From contig JBNGIO010006283.1 of NCBI GenBank assembly GCA_049999805.1, forward strand, positions 134,194-166,179: a stretch of DNA of 31,986 nt, in the 5' to 3' direction. The notes under the pieces were generated by a model. It was not told where the DNA came from and ran no database searches. It was given only the letters and a program-made list of their open reading frames with translations. Shown here one piece after another: positions 18,256 to 29,848 of the stretch. The DNA is from Folioceros fuciformis (Eukaryota > Anthocerotophyta > Anthocerotopsida > Anthocerotales). The position numbers and the translations under genes are program-made. Within the stretch, counting starts at the first letter, position 1. The number at the start of each line of letters is the position of its first letter.

Positions 18256-21200
18256 TTAACTCAATGCATGTTTAGTACTGCCCACCACAAAACTGTGCAC
18301 TTGGCCATCCACGTCTGTCCACCAACTCTGACCCGGCTGCTTCCATGCCCTGAGTGCTGTCCTGCTCGTCTGCATCTTCTGTGCTTGCTCCCACATCTGG
18401 GCATTTGCGTATATGTTCAACATCAGCACATGCGCTGCGGAATCTGTCTCGTCTAGCTTCACTGCTTGGTCAAGAGCACGGCGTCCCACATCAACGTTGC
18501 TCCACTTCTGACAAGCACCTAACAAAGTGCGCCAGACTGCAGCCTCAGGCCGCACAGGCATCGTATTTACCAGATCGATGGCCTCATCCAGTTGGCCTGC
18601 ACGTCCCAGGAGGTCCACCAGGCATGCATAATGCTCGACAGTGGGGACGATGCCATAGTCTTTGCTCATAGCGTCGAAGTACTCCTGCCCTTTGCTTACG
18701 AGACCTCTATGACTACATACCGTTAGTACACAAAGGGAAGTGATGGCATCTGGCCGTATTCCCTCCCTTTTCATCCTGAGAATCAGGTGGAAGACCTCTT
18801 GACTGTCTCCTTGCCGGCTATATCCAGCAACCAGTGCATTCCAGACAACAATGGTTCGTTCCGGCAATTCCTCAAAGACTTGTTGTGCATCAACCATGCT
18901 CCCAGAATGTCCGTACATGTCGATCAAACTGCAGGCCACAAACGCATCAGATTGAAGTCCTTGTTCCTCAATCTGTGCATGAAGCTGCCTTCCCAGATGC
19001 AGGGCACCCACGTTTGCACAAGCCTCGAGGAGGCACACAAATGTCATGGAATCTGGTACAGCAATGCCTTCATCTTGCATAGCACGGTAGATAGAAAGGG
19101 AATTCTGGGCCATACTATGGTGGGAATACCCTGCGATTAGAGCCGTCCACGTGACCACATCTTTCTGGCCGAGTCCATGAAACACCCTCGCAGCTTCCTC
19201 CATGCTCCCACACTTTGCATACATGTTGACCAAACTGTTAGCTACAAATGTATCTGCTTGATGTCCTTGTTCAATTATTTTCTCATGAAGTTGCCTCCCT
19301 CTCTCTACAGCCGGGGTGCCTATACTGGCACAAGCCTGGAGGAGACACACAAATGTCACCGAATTCGGTACGGCAATACCCTCTTCTAGCATGGAATCGT
19401 AGAGATGAAGGGCTTCCTGGCCCAAGCCCTGCTGGGAAAACCCGGCTATCATGGAAGTCCAGGTCACCACATCTTTCTGACCAAGTCCGTCAAACACACT
19501 CTGAGAGTCTTTCAAGCTGCCACACTTGGCATACATGTTGACCAAGTTGTTGGCGACAATGACGTCAGCTTCGTGTCCTCCTCCTCTAATTTGTGCATGG
19601 AGCTGCTTCCCCACCTCCAATGCAGCGGGGCCCAGACTTGCACACGCCTGGAGGAGCCACAGAAATGTAAGAGAATTGGGCACAGCCGTGCCTTCTTCTT
19701 CCATAACCCTGTAGAGACGAAGGGCTTCTTGCTCCAGACCTTGCTGAGAATATGCTGCTATCATTGCATTCCATGTCCCCACATCGTTTTGAATGAGTCC
19801 ATCAAACAAGCTTCGAGCATCGCCAATGCTGCCACACTTTGCATACATGGTCACCAAACTGCTGGCTATGCCCACATCATCCTGGAGTCCTTGTTCACTA
19901 ATTTTCGTATGAAGCTGCATGCCCATTCCCAATGCCGGACTACCTACACTTGCACATGCCTGCAGGAGGTACATAAACGTTCTGGAATCGGATTCTGCAA
20001 TGCCTTCTTCTTGCATGCGCCTGAAGAGGCAAAGGGCTTCATGGCCCATGCCCTGCTGAGAGTACCCTGCTATCATGACATTCCAAGTGACCACATCCTT
20101 CTCCACAAGTCTGTCAAACACTCTCCGGGCGTCTACCAAGCTGCCACACTTTGCGTACATGTTCACCAAACTAGTGGATATATAGACATCTTCTTGGTGT
20201 CCTTGTTCTCTAATTTTTGTGTGAAGCTGCTTCCCCTTCTCCAAAGCTGGGGTGCCTAAACTCGCACATGCCTGCAGAAGGCACAAAAAAGTCACGGAGT
20301 TGGGTACAGCCATGCCGTCATCTTGCATAGCACCGTAGAGATGAAGAGCTTCCTGCTCCATTCCCTGCATGGAATACTGTCCTATCATGCAATTCCACGA
20401 CACCACATCTTTCTGAACGAACCCGTCAAATACTCTTTGAGCATCCTCCAAGCTGCCACACTTCGCATACATCTGCAATAAACTGCTAGCTACAAACGCA
20501 TCACCTTGATATCCTAGTTCTCTAATTTGTGTATGAAGCTGCTTCCCTGTCTCCAATGCTGGAGTGCCCAAGCCTGCACATGCTTGCAGGAGGCACACAA
20601 ATGTTACAGAATTGGGAACAGCTATGCCTTCCTCTTGCATAGCACAGTATTGCCGAAGGGCTTCCTGACCCATGCCCTGCTGGGAATATCCTGCAATGAG
20701 AGCCGTCCATGTGACCTCATCTTTCGTACTAAGGCCTTCAAAAACTCTCCGAGCGTCCTCTAGACTGCCACACTTGGCATACATGTTAACCAAACTGTTG
20801 GCTACAAACACATCATCTTCATGTCCTAGCTCCCTAATTTGAGCATGAAGCTGCTTCCCTTTCTCCAGAGCTAGGGCGCCGACACCTGCACAGGCCTGTA
20901 GCAGGCACACAAATGTCACGAAGTCGGGAGCGACATTCCCTTCGTTCTGCATCCTGCTGTAGAGACAAAGGGCTTCATGGCCCAAGCCCTGCTGACAATA
21001 CCCTCCTATCATGGCGTTCCATGTCACCACATCTTTGCTGCCAAGTCCATCAAAGACCATTTGCGCATCCTCTAGACTTCCACACTTTGCATACATGTCC
21101 ACCAAGCTATTCCAGACAAACAAGTGAGGCTCAAGCCCACTGGCCAACACATCTGCATGCACCTCTTTCCCTGTTTTCAAGTCTGATCCCCTTCCACAAG

Positions 21201-22044
21201 CCTGAAGGGCTGCTACAAATGTATGACCATCTGGCTCCACGCTTGACCTGCGCAACTTATGGTACAGTAGTATGGCCTCCTTGTCTTCCCCGTGTTTGCA
21301 ATACGCAGAAATTATGGAACTCCACATGAAGGCATCGGGTTGGGCAACCAGAGTGAACACATCCATCGCGTCTTGCAACCTGCCATGAGCAGCGTACATT
21401 CGTAGAATATGGTTGCACAGGAACGTGTCCGACTGGTATCCCTTTTTCACTGTGAAAGCATGGACTCGGCGACCCAAAACAAGATCTCTTTTGCCCATAC
21501 AAATCTTCAGCACAGAATAGAATACAGACTTGGAAATACACGACTCCGTCTGCACCAGAAACCCCAAACCCTCAACAGCCTCAGCCAGATGGCCCTGATC
21601 ACATAGCCTAGTCACGGTCTCAGTTGTTGCACCCTTTTCCCACAGATCACCCGGCAAGGTCCTGGTGGATTTGGTGGCTCGATAATTCCTCCCAATACCC
21701 ATATCCAGAACAGCAAGCTCCGCATCCGTGCAAGCTGGTCCGTGTGAATCGTGGGAGAGGGAGAACCTGAGGTCAGACCAACGCTTGAACCTCCTCCTTC
21801 GCCAGCATTCCCACCAAATTGTGTGGTCTTGATGACACTGGGTCTGCGGGCGCAAAAGCAACAAGCCATGTTCCCGACAGAAATGACCGTCTCCAGGAAC
21901 GTATCCTCGTGCACACGAAGGATCTTTTGAAACCCTTGCGCAACTGATAATTTCGTTGTTTCCGAAGACTTGATTTTCAATTGCAACCATCCAGACACCC
22001 ATGATTAGCCTCAGGAGAACGAATGGGCAGGATGGAAAACGCAT
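18256..22044 (-). CDS. PLS-class pentatricopeptide repeat protein, E/E+ type, 1262 codons
   Basis: Organelle RNA-binding protein family; PLS members usually specify C-to-U RNA editing sites in plastids or mitochondria. A single uninterrupted frame from ATG at 22044 to TAA. From about residue 145 to 1100 there are about ten P-L-S triplets of roughly 104 residues, each with the pattern TFVCLLQACA, GKQLHAQI, SLVNMYAKCGSLEDA, VFDGL, KDVVTWNAMIAGYSQQG, EALxLY. Then VEHYACLVDLLGRAGQLDEA, the E motif (PEAAVWRTLLGACQ) and an E+ region ending QPGQSWWTDVDGQVHSFVVG. It stops shortly after, with no DYW deaminase domain, so any editing would need a deaminase supplied in trans. The first 110 codons have no PPR pattern and do not look like a clean transit peptide; Met115 at 21702 is an alternative start. 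Central triplets are very alike, which suggests recent internal duplication. Confidence 0.92.
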   Translation of the reverse strand: MRFPSCPFVLLRLIMGVWMVAIENQVFGNNEIISCARVSKDPSCARGYVPGDGHFCREHGLLLLRPQTQCHQDHTIWWECWRRRRFKRWSDLRFSLSHDSHGPACTDAELAVLDMGIGRNYRATKSTRTLPGDLWEKGATTETVTRLCDQGHLAEAVEGLGFLVQTESCISKSVFYSVLKICMGKRDLVLGRRVHAFTVKKGYQSDTFLCNHILRMYAAHGRLQDAMDVFTLVAQPDAFMWSSIISAYCKHGEDKEAILLYHKLRRSSVEPDGHTFVAALQACGRGSDLKTGKEVHADVLASGLEPHLFVWNSLVDMYAKCGSLEDAQMVFDGLGSKDVVTWNAMIGGYCQQGLGHEALCLYSRMQNEGNVAPDFVTFVCLLQACAGVGALALEKGKQLHAQIRELGHEDDVFVANSLVNMYAKCGSLEDARRVFEGLSTKDEVTWTALIAGYSQQGMGQEALRQYCAMQEEGIAVPNSVTFVCLLQACAGLGTPALETGKQLHTQIRELGYQGDAFVASSLLQMYAKCGSLEDAQRVFDGFVQKDVVSWNCMIGQYSMQGMEQEALHLYGAMQDDGMAVPNSVTFLCLLQACASLGTPALEKGKQLHTKIREQGHQEDVYISTSLVNMYAKCGSLVDARRVFDRLVEKDVVTWNVMIAGYSQQGMGHEALCLFRRMQEEGIAESDSRTFMYLLQACASVGSPALGMGMQLHTKISEQGLQDDVGIASSLVTMYAKCGSIGDARSLFDGLIQNDVGTWNAMIAAYSQQGLEQEALRLYRVMEEEGTAVPNSLTFLWLLQACASLGPAALEVGKQLHAQIRGGGHEADVIVANNLVNMYAKCGSLKDSQSVFDGLGQKDVVTWTSMIAGFSQQGLGQEALHLYDSMLEEGIAVPNSVTFVCLLQACASIGTPAVERGRQLHEKIIEQGHQADTFVANSLVNMYAKCGSMEEAARVFHGLGQKDVVTWTALIAGYSHHSMAQNSLSIYRAMQDEGIAVPDSMTFVCLLEACANVGALHLGRQLHAQIEEQGLQSDAFVACSLIDMYGHSGSMVDAQQVFEELPERTIVVWNALVAGYSRQGDSQEVFHLILRMKREGIRPDAITSLCVLTVCSHRGLVSKGQEYFDAMSKDYGIVPTVEHYACLVDLLGRAGQLDEAIDLVNTMPVRPEAAVWRTLLGACQKWSNVDVGRRALDQAVKLDETDSAAHVLMLNIYANAQMWEQAQKMQTSRTALRAWKQPGQSWWTDVDGQVHSFVVGSTKHALS

Positions 22045-22973
22045 CTACCTGTAGCTGATCCACGTCCATGACTCACAAGCATTTACTGGAATACCTAGGG
22101 AATGTCACAAACATATTCGACAAGTGATTAGCAGGCTTCATGATCCCCAAACACCACCACGCTTGAACATGGCTTAAGAAGACGTGTGTTTCACACCCAG
22201 TTTAGACTACGTTTACAATGGACATGCTTCGGCAGTGCCCACTACAGTAGCATCATAAAAAGACATCCCTGCCCCGGCCCTGCACCAGATCAGGAGGGAT
22301 GGTGACCATGGGACCAAGATATGATATTGTACCTGCAGGGCAAACTTGAACAGTGCAGTCTAATTCCAGTGCGCACGAAAGGAATCACGACGGAAGGAGG
22401 AACACTTTACAGCGGCTAAAGGAGCCCCTCATTCCACGTGGCGTGTGAGGCATGCTTCATGGAGGAAGAAGAAAGCCATGTGGAAGCAAACGGGTGCAGC
22501 CGGCTCGCCTTTAGGACCCTCCGTCTGTAGAGACCCAAATGAAACTTATGTCCAGCAGTTTCGGTCTCTGGACACACACTGAGAACAGTGTGCTCATTGT
22601 ATTGATCGAGCATCATCCAAGCGGAGCCTCAACAATTGCCAGCGGGAAAGGGACCACCCAATCTTAGTACCCACGTTGTTTTCTTGTGTGTCTGTAGTTT
22701 AGTTAAGCGTTGGGAGAAGCAGCGAAGGTCGATTGCAGAGGGCGTCGCTGGACTGTTACATTGCTGCAGCGCACGTCGCCTAGGCCTGTAGTTCGTAGCG
22801 GTCTCCGTGAACTCATTGCTCCTCCTTTCCAGCAGATTCTTGACAATTTCAATGGATTTAATGATCCATGTGGAAAATTCCACGAATTCTGATCCGTAGC
22901 TTGGTTCTAGAGCCAATTTTTCGTGGCAGAAACCGTAGGCTGCTGCCTGTTTGCAGTAACGCAGGGCTGGATC
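22045..22973. promoter_or_regulatory. Divergent intergenic region between PPR and VAPYRIN
   Basis: 929 bp between two start codons facing away from each other, so it should hold both promoters and 5' UTRs. I see no gene family signal in its ORFs and cannot point to a convincing TATA box or mycorrhiza-response element by eye. Confidence 0.5.
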
Positions 22974-24937
22974 ATGGATCGACTGCTGGTGGTGGACCCG
23001 AAGGAGCTGGTGATGCATTTCGAGCTCGGGAGCAAATGTTGGGGCGTGCTGCATGTCCGCAATGTGATGCACACAATGCCTGTGGCATTCAAGGTGCAGA
23101 CCACGGCTCCCGACAAATACATCGTGAGGCCCCCGACTGGAGTGATTCCGCCCCTTGGAACTGCGGACTTGGAGGTGGAGATGCAGGCCACGGCCGAGTA
23201 CCCGGAGCACTTCCCCTTCACCAAGGACAAGTTCGTGGTGAAGAGCGTGGTTGTGCCAGGAAATGCAAGAGAGAGCCCTCGGATTCCTCCATCGGAATGG
23301 TTCAATTTCAAGAAGAAGGTCGTGTTTGCGGACGCCAGGCTGAAGGCGCTGGTGGTTGGTTCGGGGATTTTGAGGCTGCTGCTGGCGAGACCAACGTCTG
23401 ACATGGAAGATATCAGAGCTGTGCTGGAAAGGGATGTGGATGTGGACGGGGTGGACGAGCTCGACCGCACAGCAATGCATATTGGTAAGTGCTCCGGGAT
23501 CGTGAAGCATGCCATTCTCGATTGGATTCATTCAGTGCTTTGGAGAACGTCAAGGCCGTACTGCAACTGACAGTCAGAAGGACATGTATGTTCTGTTGTT
23601 GCAATTCTGTCGGTCCTTCGTTGCCAATCATACGGCTCACGAAGTCTTTTGCGCATGTTGCAGCTGTTGCAAGCGGCAGACCAGAGCTGGTGCAGCTTCT
23701 GCTGGAGTACGCACCGAACCTCGAGAAGAAGAGTCGGGAGGGGCGCACTCCTTTGCAAGATGCAGCCCTGGCAGGGGAACCGCTGATGGTGGAGATTCTG
23801 CTTTCGAAAGGAGCTGATCCCGATGCGGCAGATACCAGGGGCCAAACAGCGTTGCATCTGGCACTGGTAGGGGGCCATCTTGACGTGGTCCGTATCCTGC
23901 TAGATCGAGGTGCGAACGTGGATGCTGCTATTGGAGATGGCAGAACCGCGATGCACATTGCGGTGGAGGAAGGGCTGAGAAAGAGCTTGAAAGTGCTGCT
24001 GGAGAACGGAGCCTTCCCGGATGCTGCCATATCCGGAAGCGGACAGACGGCTTTGCATCTGGCAGCGGCGAGGAATGACAAGGCGATGGTGAAGCTGCTG
24101 GTGAGGAACGGGGCCAGCACCCGAATGCAGGACCGCCGGGGGTTGACGGCAGCGGGCGTGGCAGCGGATGCAGGGCACGTGAAGCTGCTGGACATCCTTG
24201 AGCTAGGGGAGAAGCTGCGAGACGCAGCAAGGCGGGGAGATGTTGGAGAAGTTCGTCGTAGCCTAGAGAAAGGGGCGAGCGTCGACGGGCAAGACGGGAG
24301 AGGCTGGGGCGCACTTCACAAGGCTGCGTTCAAGGGCCATGTTGCGCTGGCCGAGTTGTTGGTGGACTGGGGAGCAGATCTGGAGCTTAGGGATGAAGAA
24401 GGCCACACTCCGCTGCACTGCGCGGTGGAAGCGAGGCAGACGGACGCTGTCCGCTTGTTGGTCGACAGAGGAGCTGATCAGCGAGCTGTGACGAAGGGGG
24501 GAGCTTCTCCGCTCGACATCGCCAAGATGCTGCATCTACCAGGCGTTCTCAGAGTTTTGGAAGGGAAGCCACCTGAAGTCGAACCAGCCAAGCCGAAGAG
24601 TGTGCTGAGAAGCCGATTGTCCTTGTCCCACAGGCATAAGGCGGTGACATTTGATCTGCCGGACGACGACGTCCACAGCGAGGGCGAGGATGATGAAGAG
24701 GGGCCTACAGATCTGCCCCAGCAGCAGCAACAGGATCCACTTTCAAGCCATAATACGCACATCCCATGTTCTACCAAGGAAAGTGCTACAGATTTTTCGT
24801 GGTCCCAGAAGATGCAGACTTGGGGGGCAGACCCTGTCGACTACAGTTATAGGAAGGCGCCCTCGGTGAACATACACATCACTATTTGCAACGTGGATTT
24901 GAGCCAGTGTCAGAACTTGCTAAGTGCACAACACTGA
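22974..24937 (+). CDS. VPY: VAPYRIN: MSP domain plus ankyrin repeats
   Basis: VAPYRIN is a plant-specific cytosolic and vesicle-associated protein needed for intracellular accommodation of arbuscular mycorrhizal fungi. Two exons, 22974-23484 and 23664-24937, with GTAAGT donor and GCAG acceptor, join as AMHI-AVASGRPELVQLLLE in phase and give 594 residues (known VPY about 540). Residues 1 to about 110 are a major-sperm-protein/VAP-like domain (MDRLLVVDPKELVMHFELG, VRNVMHTMPVAFKVQT, PPTGVIPPLG). From about 165 ankyrin repeats follow (GQTALHLALVGGHLDVVRIL; DGRTAMHIAVEEG; SGQTALHLAAARNDKAMVKL). The family's hallmark break, LGEKLRDAARRGDVGEVRRS, lies between repeat blocks, then GWGALHKAAFKGH and GHTPLHCAVEARQ. 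The tail is longer than usual, with an acidic and a poly-Gln patch. The start ATG is the first in frame and matches the family's MDRL. VPY-like paralogues exist, so orthology needs a tree. Confidence 0.9.
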
Positions 24938-25348
24938 CAACCGAATTCGAAGTCTGAGACTTGCTTCCACGTGCATGTCTGCTTGGTGCAAAAGTAAGCT
25001 GGAGGCGTAGCCTTCTAACTTTGAGCTGGTTTTGCGACAGGCAGACACTGTATTATTTTCTAACCAGCATCTCGTAAACATCAGCTAGATTGTTGTAGGT
25101 GCAAGGGACTTGCCATTCGATAAATGATACCCGATGGCATTCTCAATCGAAATTGTATTCGTCGAGGAAAGCAGCTTTGATCACTTTTGAAAGCATCAAA
25201 CGTTTCAACAGTGAGCATCACACAAACGGGCACAGGATCACGAGGGTTGTATATTAATTTTACAAATCTAAGACACCAATGAAAAGAAAACGTTCTCCAA
25301 ACCTAGTGTGCAAGGAAGTTCCATGGCTGCCACAGACGACAATAAGGA
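24938..25348. other. Convergent 3' region between VAPYRIN and the dioxygenase
   Basis: 411 bp between two stop codons that face each other, so it holds both 3' UTRs and terminators, possibly overlapping. AT-rich, with no further gene seen. Confidence 0.7.
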
Positions 25349-28300
25349 TCAATTCTGAGCACTCGGCGCCGGCAAAGTCTTGCGCTTGAGCTGGTGTAGT
25401 GGCTCTTTGTCGTAGAAGAAGTTGCCGTGGTAGCCATAAGGGACCCGGTTAGGGAGCTGAAGCTTGGCTACCGGACTGTCGCTGAAGTTTTGGGCGTCCA
25501 CGATGTACAACTGCCGCAACCCCATTCCAGTCAAATCGGGATCCAGTTTCACACAGATGAGAGGAGCACGAACAACTTGTGGTCAAGCAGCAACAAAACA
25601 AATTTGAAGGCGCTTACGTAGGAGATGTTGGTGGCCTCGTTGTGCACATAAGCCAGGACCCAGCCATCATCCTCGGCCTTGGCATCTGGACGTTCCACGA
25701 AGAAGGGCTCCGAAGCAAAGCAATGACGCTCCAACACATGGAACTCGTGCTTCAATTCCTGCAGGGCATGCAAGCGAAAGGTTAAGGAGCTCATTGAGAA
25801 TGCAGTTGAGCAAGCCATGACTTGCTCGACACGATGGTCCTAGCGTCTTCTAGATGTTGCTTTAAGTTATGGAATGACATGGTGGTGCAGGAGGACCTCG
25901 GTCCTGGAGGAGGGCAGGGTGAGCTTCCCAAGCCTGTTGAACTTTGCTGCCCCTGCAACATGTGGAAGAACGAGACCGTTGTGATTTTCGGAGATGTTTT
26001 GTGGGTTCGAAAGGCTAGTGGGTTTGAGGACTGCGGAGGAGTACCAGCGTCAGAGGCCGCCTTCACGTCCATCACTGCCATGTAGGCGTATCGGTTCTTG
26101 ATAGCTACCCAGCTTCGATTGATGGTGGGGTATTCTCCGGTCCACGACATGTCGGACAAGGCCCGCTCCTGCATCTCACCTGTGACCATGTTGCAGCGCC
26201 ACTCATGTACTTTGCTGAAGAGCACGCCGTCCACCTCAGGATCTACAGCATCTTCAGCTGTGACGGGCTGTATTCCGCGTGTGAACCAGTCATTCTCGGT
26301 CATGCCTTCAGGACATGGGAGGAGAGGAGCTTTCGTCCGGACTCCATGGATGACCACCTGTATAGAGAAGTGGTTTGCAACTTGGTTTCAAGCAATGTAT
26401 GCCAGCTTTGCACCAGCTATGATGTGAGATGTCACGTACTTCATCACCCTCCTCGTACTGGTTGATCATGTGAAAGCCATAGCAGGTCTCGACTGGGAAC
26501 CATTTTGCTGTCTCCTTGTCACCATAGCGAGGGAAGATGCCGAGACGGGAGTGTCTGTCTCCTTCCCATTTTAGCAGGCTGGGAACAACAACCACGAGTT
26601 GGAATCACATGTGATTTCAGCAATTCCATTGGATTCATGAATCACACATTATGCAACGTTTGGTAGTGTGGGGACTCACTGTCCTCCAGTCATCAGCCGG
26701 TCAACGCTTACAGTGAGTGGGAAATCCAGGACAATGTTGTACCTACAATGGCCATGGCCCACAGAAACAGGGATCCGTGAGTCTCCATATTTTTAGATCG
26801 CCTGTCCTCAGGAAGAAGAGACAAGGATATGTACGTCTTACCTGAGGGTGATGAGAAGCTCATGGCTGAAAATGCAATAGTTAAAACCAACATCGCCAGT
26901 GTGGACTAGTCTCTCTCCATCCGCTGCCATAGCAAGGCCGCCCAATGTTTTAGCCTCAGAAGTGTTCAGTAGCACTTTTGACAGACCACGAGATCAATTA
27001 CGCATGCTCAAGGCTAATGGTTGGTGTTCGAATTCCCGTACCTGAGACCACGCCAACCATGTAGTATGGCGGAGCTGCAGCAAAACTGAAGATTACCAAC
27101 TCTCCTGTCAGTGGGTCTTCCTGCCAAACGACCACGACAGGAAGCATGATGGATGAGCTTCGAAGGCGAGAGATGGTTCTGGCCGGGTCAAGGTATTGTC
27201 GACACCGCATGCCGTTGATCAAGATGGACCAGACTTACTGTGGGATGTGAGTTGACAGGCCTATTCCAAGCACCATCGAAGTTTCCATATTCCCTAATGG
27301 TGGTGAGGGTGGAGAGATCTATCTCATGAGGAACATCCCCCTCTGCTGTGGCATAATACTTTCCAGCGTGCGTGAATGTATGAGTGTTGCATGTCGGCTT
27401 GTTGATCTTCCCGAAACGTAACTGTCATGAGAGCTCACACAAGGTTGCGAACGGTCATTTGTCTGGACCGTACGCTGCTGGCGATTTGGTGCAACAGGCA
27501 TGTTCATCTGAACAGGTTAATAGATATCGTGCAGTGGTGTACCGAGTTGATGAAATAGTTGAAGGAGACGGCCTTGGAATCTCCATGAAGAGTGTTTGCC
27601 CAAACCGGTTTCCCCCTCTCCTTCTCGACCTCGTAGCCCATTGTGCCGATGTATCTGTTGAGGAAAGTGGGCACATCTTCTCCATCTTTAAAGTAGGTGC
27701 CGTGAAGCATCCCGTCGCCCTCGAACATGTGGTACCCAACGAAGCCAAAGGGGCCAACATGGAACTTACCACCGTGCAAGGGATTTGGGCCTGCATTCAG
27801 CCCAGGCAACGAGCATCGATGAATCACGTTCAGACTGTAGTACAGCAAAAGGAATAAGCGTGGCTAGCTGGATTGCGATCAACCGACCATTTCTGATGTA
27901 AACTCCAGTAGGGAAGTCCTTGGGCACGGCCCCTGCCACCACTTTCACAGGTGTTTTCTTGTCGATCTCGTCGACAGGTTTGAAATTTCCCTGCAGACCA
28001 GCCGACTCATGGACAAGATTTCAATTCTCAGCATAGGTTCATCACTGCATTTGGAGGTGCTTTGCGCCGGCATAAGCAAGCTATGTTGAAAGAACGGAAC
28101 CCACAGCGAAGAAGCCGTTAACAGGACGATCCATGGCTCTGTAGAACAACCCGAAAACCTCAGAAATAAGCCTCTCCCTGACGCCAGCGATGGCCAGACT
28201 CAGCGACTCCAGCGGACTCAACTTGGCATCCTGCGTCGCCCGGGCAGACACATTTGCTTTGATTGCAGGGTAAAATGTGCACACTTGAAAGTATAAAATT

Positions 28301-28765
28301 TCGACAACCGCTCACGATCGGTACGGAGGTTGAAGCTAATGACGAGCGCACCTGGCCTTTCTTGACGTAGTTAGATCTGAATCTTTCTTCAGAGGAGAGC
28401 CCCGGAGCAGAGGCGGGCTGGAGAGGAGGCGCCGGGGCATCCAGGACCGCAGATCCCTTGTTGGCATCCACTGCTTGGCACCTCACGGTTGCCTTCCCTG
28501 TCTGTAACGTTTCAGGGACGTGTCATAGGCGACGGCAGGCCCAGGTCAGCTTGTGCCGGATGCATGTGGACACGAATCGACATGGCCACCATCCCAAGCT
28601 CCGTCTGTTTCTCACCTTGAGGAGGCGTGTGGATGTTGCTGGAGCGCTAGGTGCAAGGTTGAGACGGAACCCTTTCGCTGCGCCTTGCTTGGCGAGACAG
28701 TCGGACGGAGACATGACGGGAGGTAGAATGCAGGAGGAGGCAGCTGTATTCACCAGAGCAGCCAT
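25349..28765 (-). CDS. Carotenoid cleavage dioxygenase (CCD/NCED family), 14 exons
   Basis: Non-haem iron enzyme that cleaves carotenoid or apocarotenoid double bonds with O2. In-phase exons (- strand, high to low): 28765-28616, 28501-28352, about 28230-28105, 27990-27888, 27790-27543, 27421-27239, 27120-27042, 26923-26842, 26742-26680, 26578-26440, 26357-26045, 25952-25897, 25758-25618, 25510-25349, giving about 664 residues. Key parts: FPTGVYIRN-GPNPLHGGKF, YHMFEGDGMLHGTYFKDGED, then the four iron-ligand His regions RPVNSHP, FSHELLITL, CYGFHMINQYEEGDE and VPYGYHGNFFY, all present; also PFFVER and EDDGWVLAYVHNE. The N-terminus (MAALVNTAASSCILPP) looks like a plastid transit peptide. Borders of exons 3 and 12 are the least sure (weak donor at exon 12). 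Subfamily unresolved: WFTRGIQP and INRSWVAIKNRYAYMAV differ from classic NCED. Tail to tail with VAPYRIN. Confidence 0.9.
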
Positions 28766-29553
28766 TGTCACCTCCGCTGGCTGTCACTGCAGCAAAGGCT
28801 GATGTCTTTCCTTCCTGGCCAAATTTTGGCTATGTTTCATATAGCACGGACGATGACGGATTGCTTGGTGCCGAGGCTGAAGCTTGAAGTAGTAGAAGCA
28901 GCACGCAAAGTCACGAGGATGGGATCTCTGTTACTCGAACTCCGTGCCACTAGATCCAGTCCTGTGGGAATTGGTGCATTTAACAGTGGATGGCCAAGTG
29001 GGACATTGACAATAGTGTCACTGAATTGTGTGAGCAGCCGCCATGTCGGCCGCAGTGTGTGTTTAAGTTGTGGCCCAGCCCTTCTTTCCGAGCTGTGTAT
29101 GATTGTGCGGCACGAGAAACTATGCGTATCCACAAGAAGGAAGTAGCCACAGACAACATTCCATGGATGCTGTCGATGACCGATGCAACCCTCTGCTCCT
29201 CTACAGGCCCGCGTTACCTTGCTCCGTACGAGTCCCTCCGTTCAGGAAGGAGGGCAATCAAGAATAATCATGTTAGAGCCAGGTTTTGCCGGGTTCACCG
29301 GAAGATTAGGGGGATAGGACGTAAAAGACGAAGGAGGGACGAGTAAATAAATAGTTATTCAAGATGTCAGAGGAAGGCTTCGATCCCGTGAGCGTGAGAT
29401 GTCTCCCGTAAAAATCAACTTGTTCCACCACGGATAGCTCACCATGGCAAGAAGTTGGAGCTGCTGACAACTTGCTCTTACGTCCACTATGGTGCATTGG
29501 CTAGTGTCGAACCTCAAAACCCAAAATCCAGAGCTGACGGGTCGGTTAGGCCT
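28766..29553. promoter_or_regulatory. Upstream region of the dioxygenase gene
   Basis: 788 bp between the dioxygenase start and the presumed Copia LTR, expected to hold the dioxygenase promoter and 5' UTR. Open frames here (for example 28802-29146, +) show no family signal. No clear promoter element was identified by eye. Confidence 0.45.
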
Positions 29554-29713
29554 TGACAATATTGCTTAGAGAGAACAACAAACTTGAATAATGAATAATG
29601 TATATATGATTACAAAGTGTTGGTCTTAAATACTAAACCCTAAGTAACATGTCTAACCCTAGTCTAGGTAACCCAGCGACCGTGGTTACTATAATAAACT
29701 ATGGGGTTTAACA
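29554..29713 (-). mobile_element. Probable 3' LTR of the right-edge Copia element
   Basis: On the - strand the polypurine tract GGTTAAGGGGGTG (29726-29714) is followed directly by TGTTAAACCCCATAG, the usual 5'-TG start of a Copia LTR. A matching CA end (GCAATATTGTCA) occurs at 29554, giving a 160-bp LTR, short but possible for Copia. The segment is AT-rich with TATATATG. The left end is less sure than the right because the second LTR is outside the window and cannot be compared. Confidence 0.5.
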
Positions 29714-29848
29714 CACCCCCTTAACCACGACGCTAGTTATACTAGGGACGTAGACGAAGATGGGCGATGTAGAAAACGAGCTGAGTGTTGGACGATTAGG
29801 TGAACGATAAGCTTCATCCATCCAGCACCCGGCACCTCCACCTGCAAC

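Noticed and set aside
19405-20259. 284-codon plus-strand ORF and several others inside 18300-21600
   Set aside because: They are antisense shadows of the repetitive PPR gene, and their repeats mirror its triplets.
22256-22980. DYW deaminase domain or extra exon of the PPR gene elsewhere on the minus strand
   Set aside because: No HxE or DYW motif was found after the PPR stop at 18256 or in flanking minus-strand frames.
23413-24195. Long minus-strand ORFs over the VAPYRIN gene
   Set aside because: Antisense frames kept open by high GC in the ankyrin repeats; the plus strand has clear domain motifs.
28802-29346. Plus-strand ORFs of 114-118 codons upstream of the dioxygenase
   Set aside because: No family signal, overlapping frames in both strands, and the position fits promoter/5' UTR sequence.
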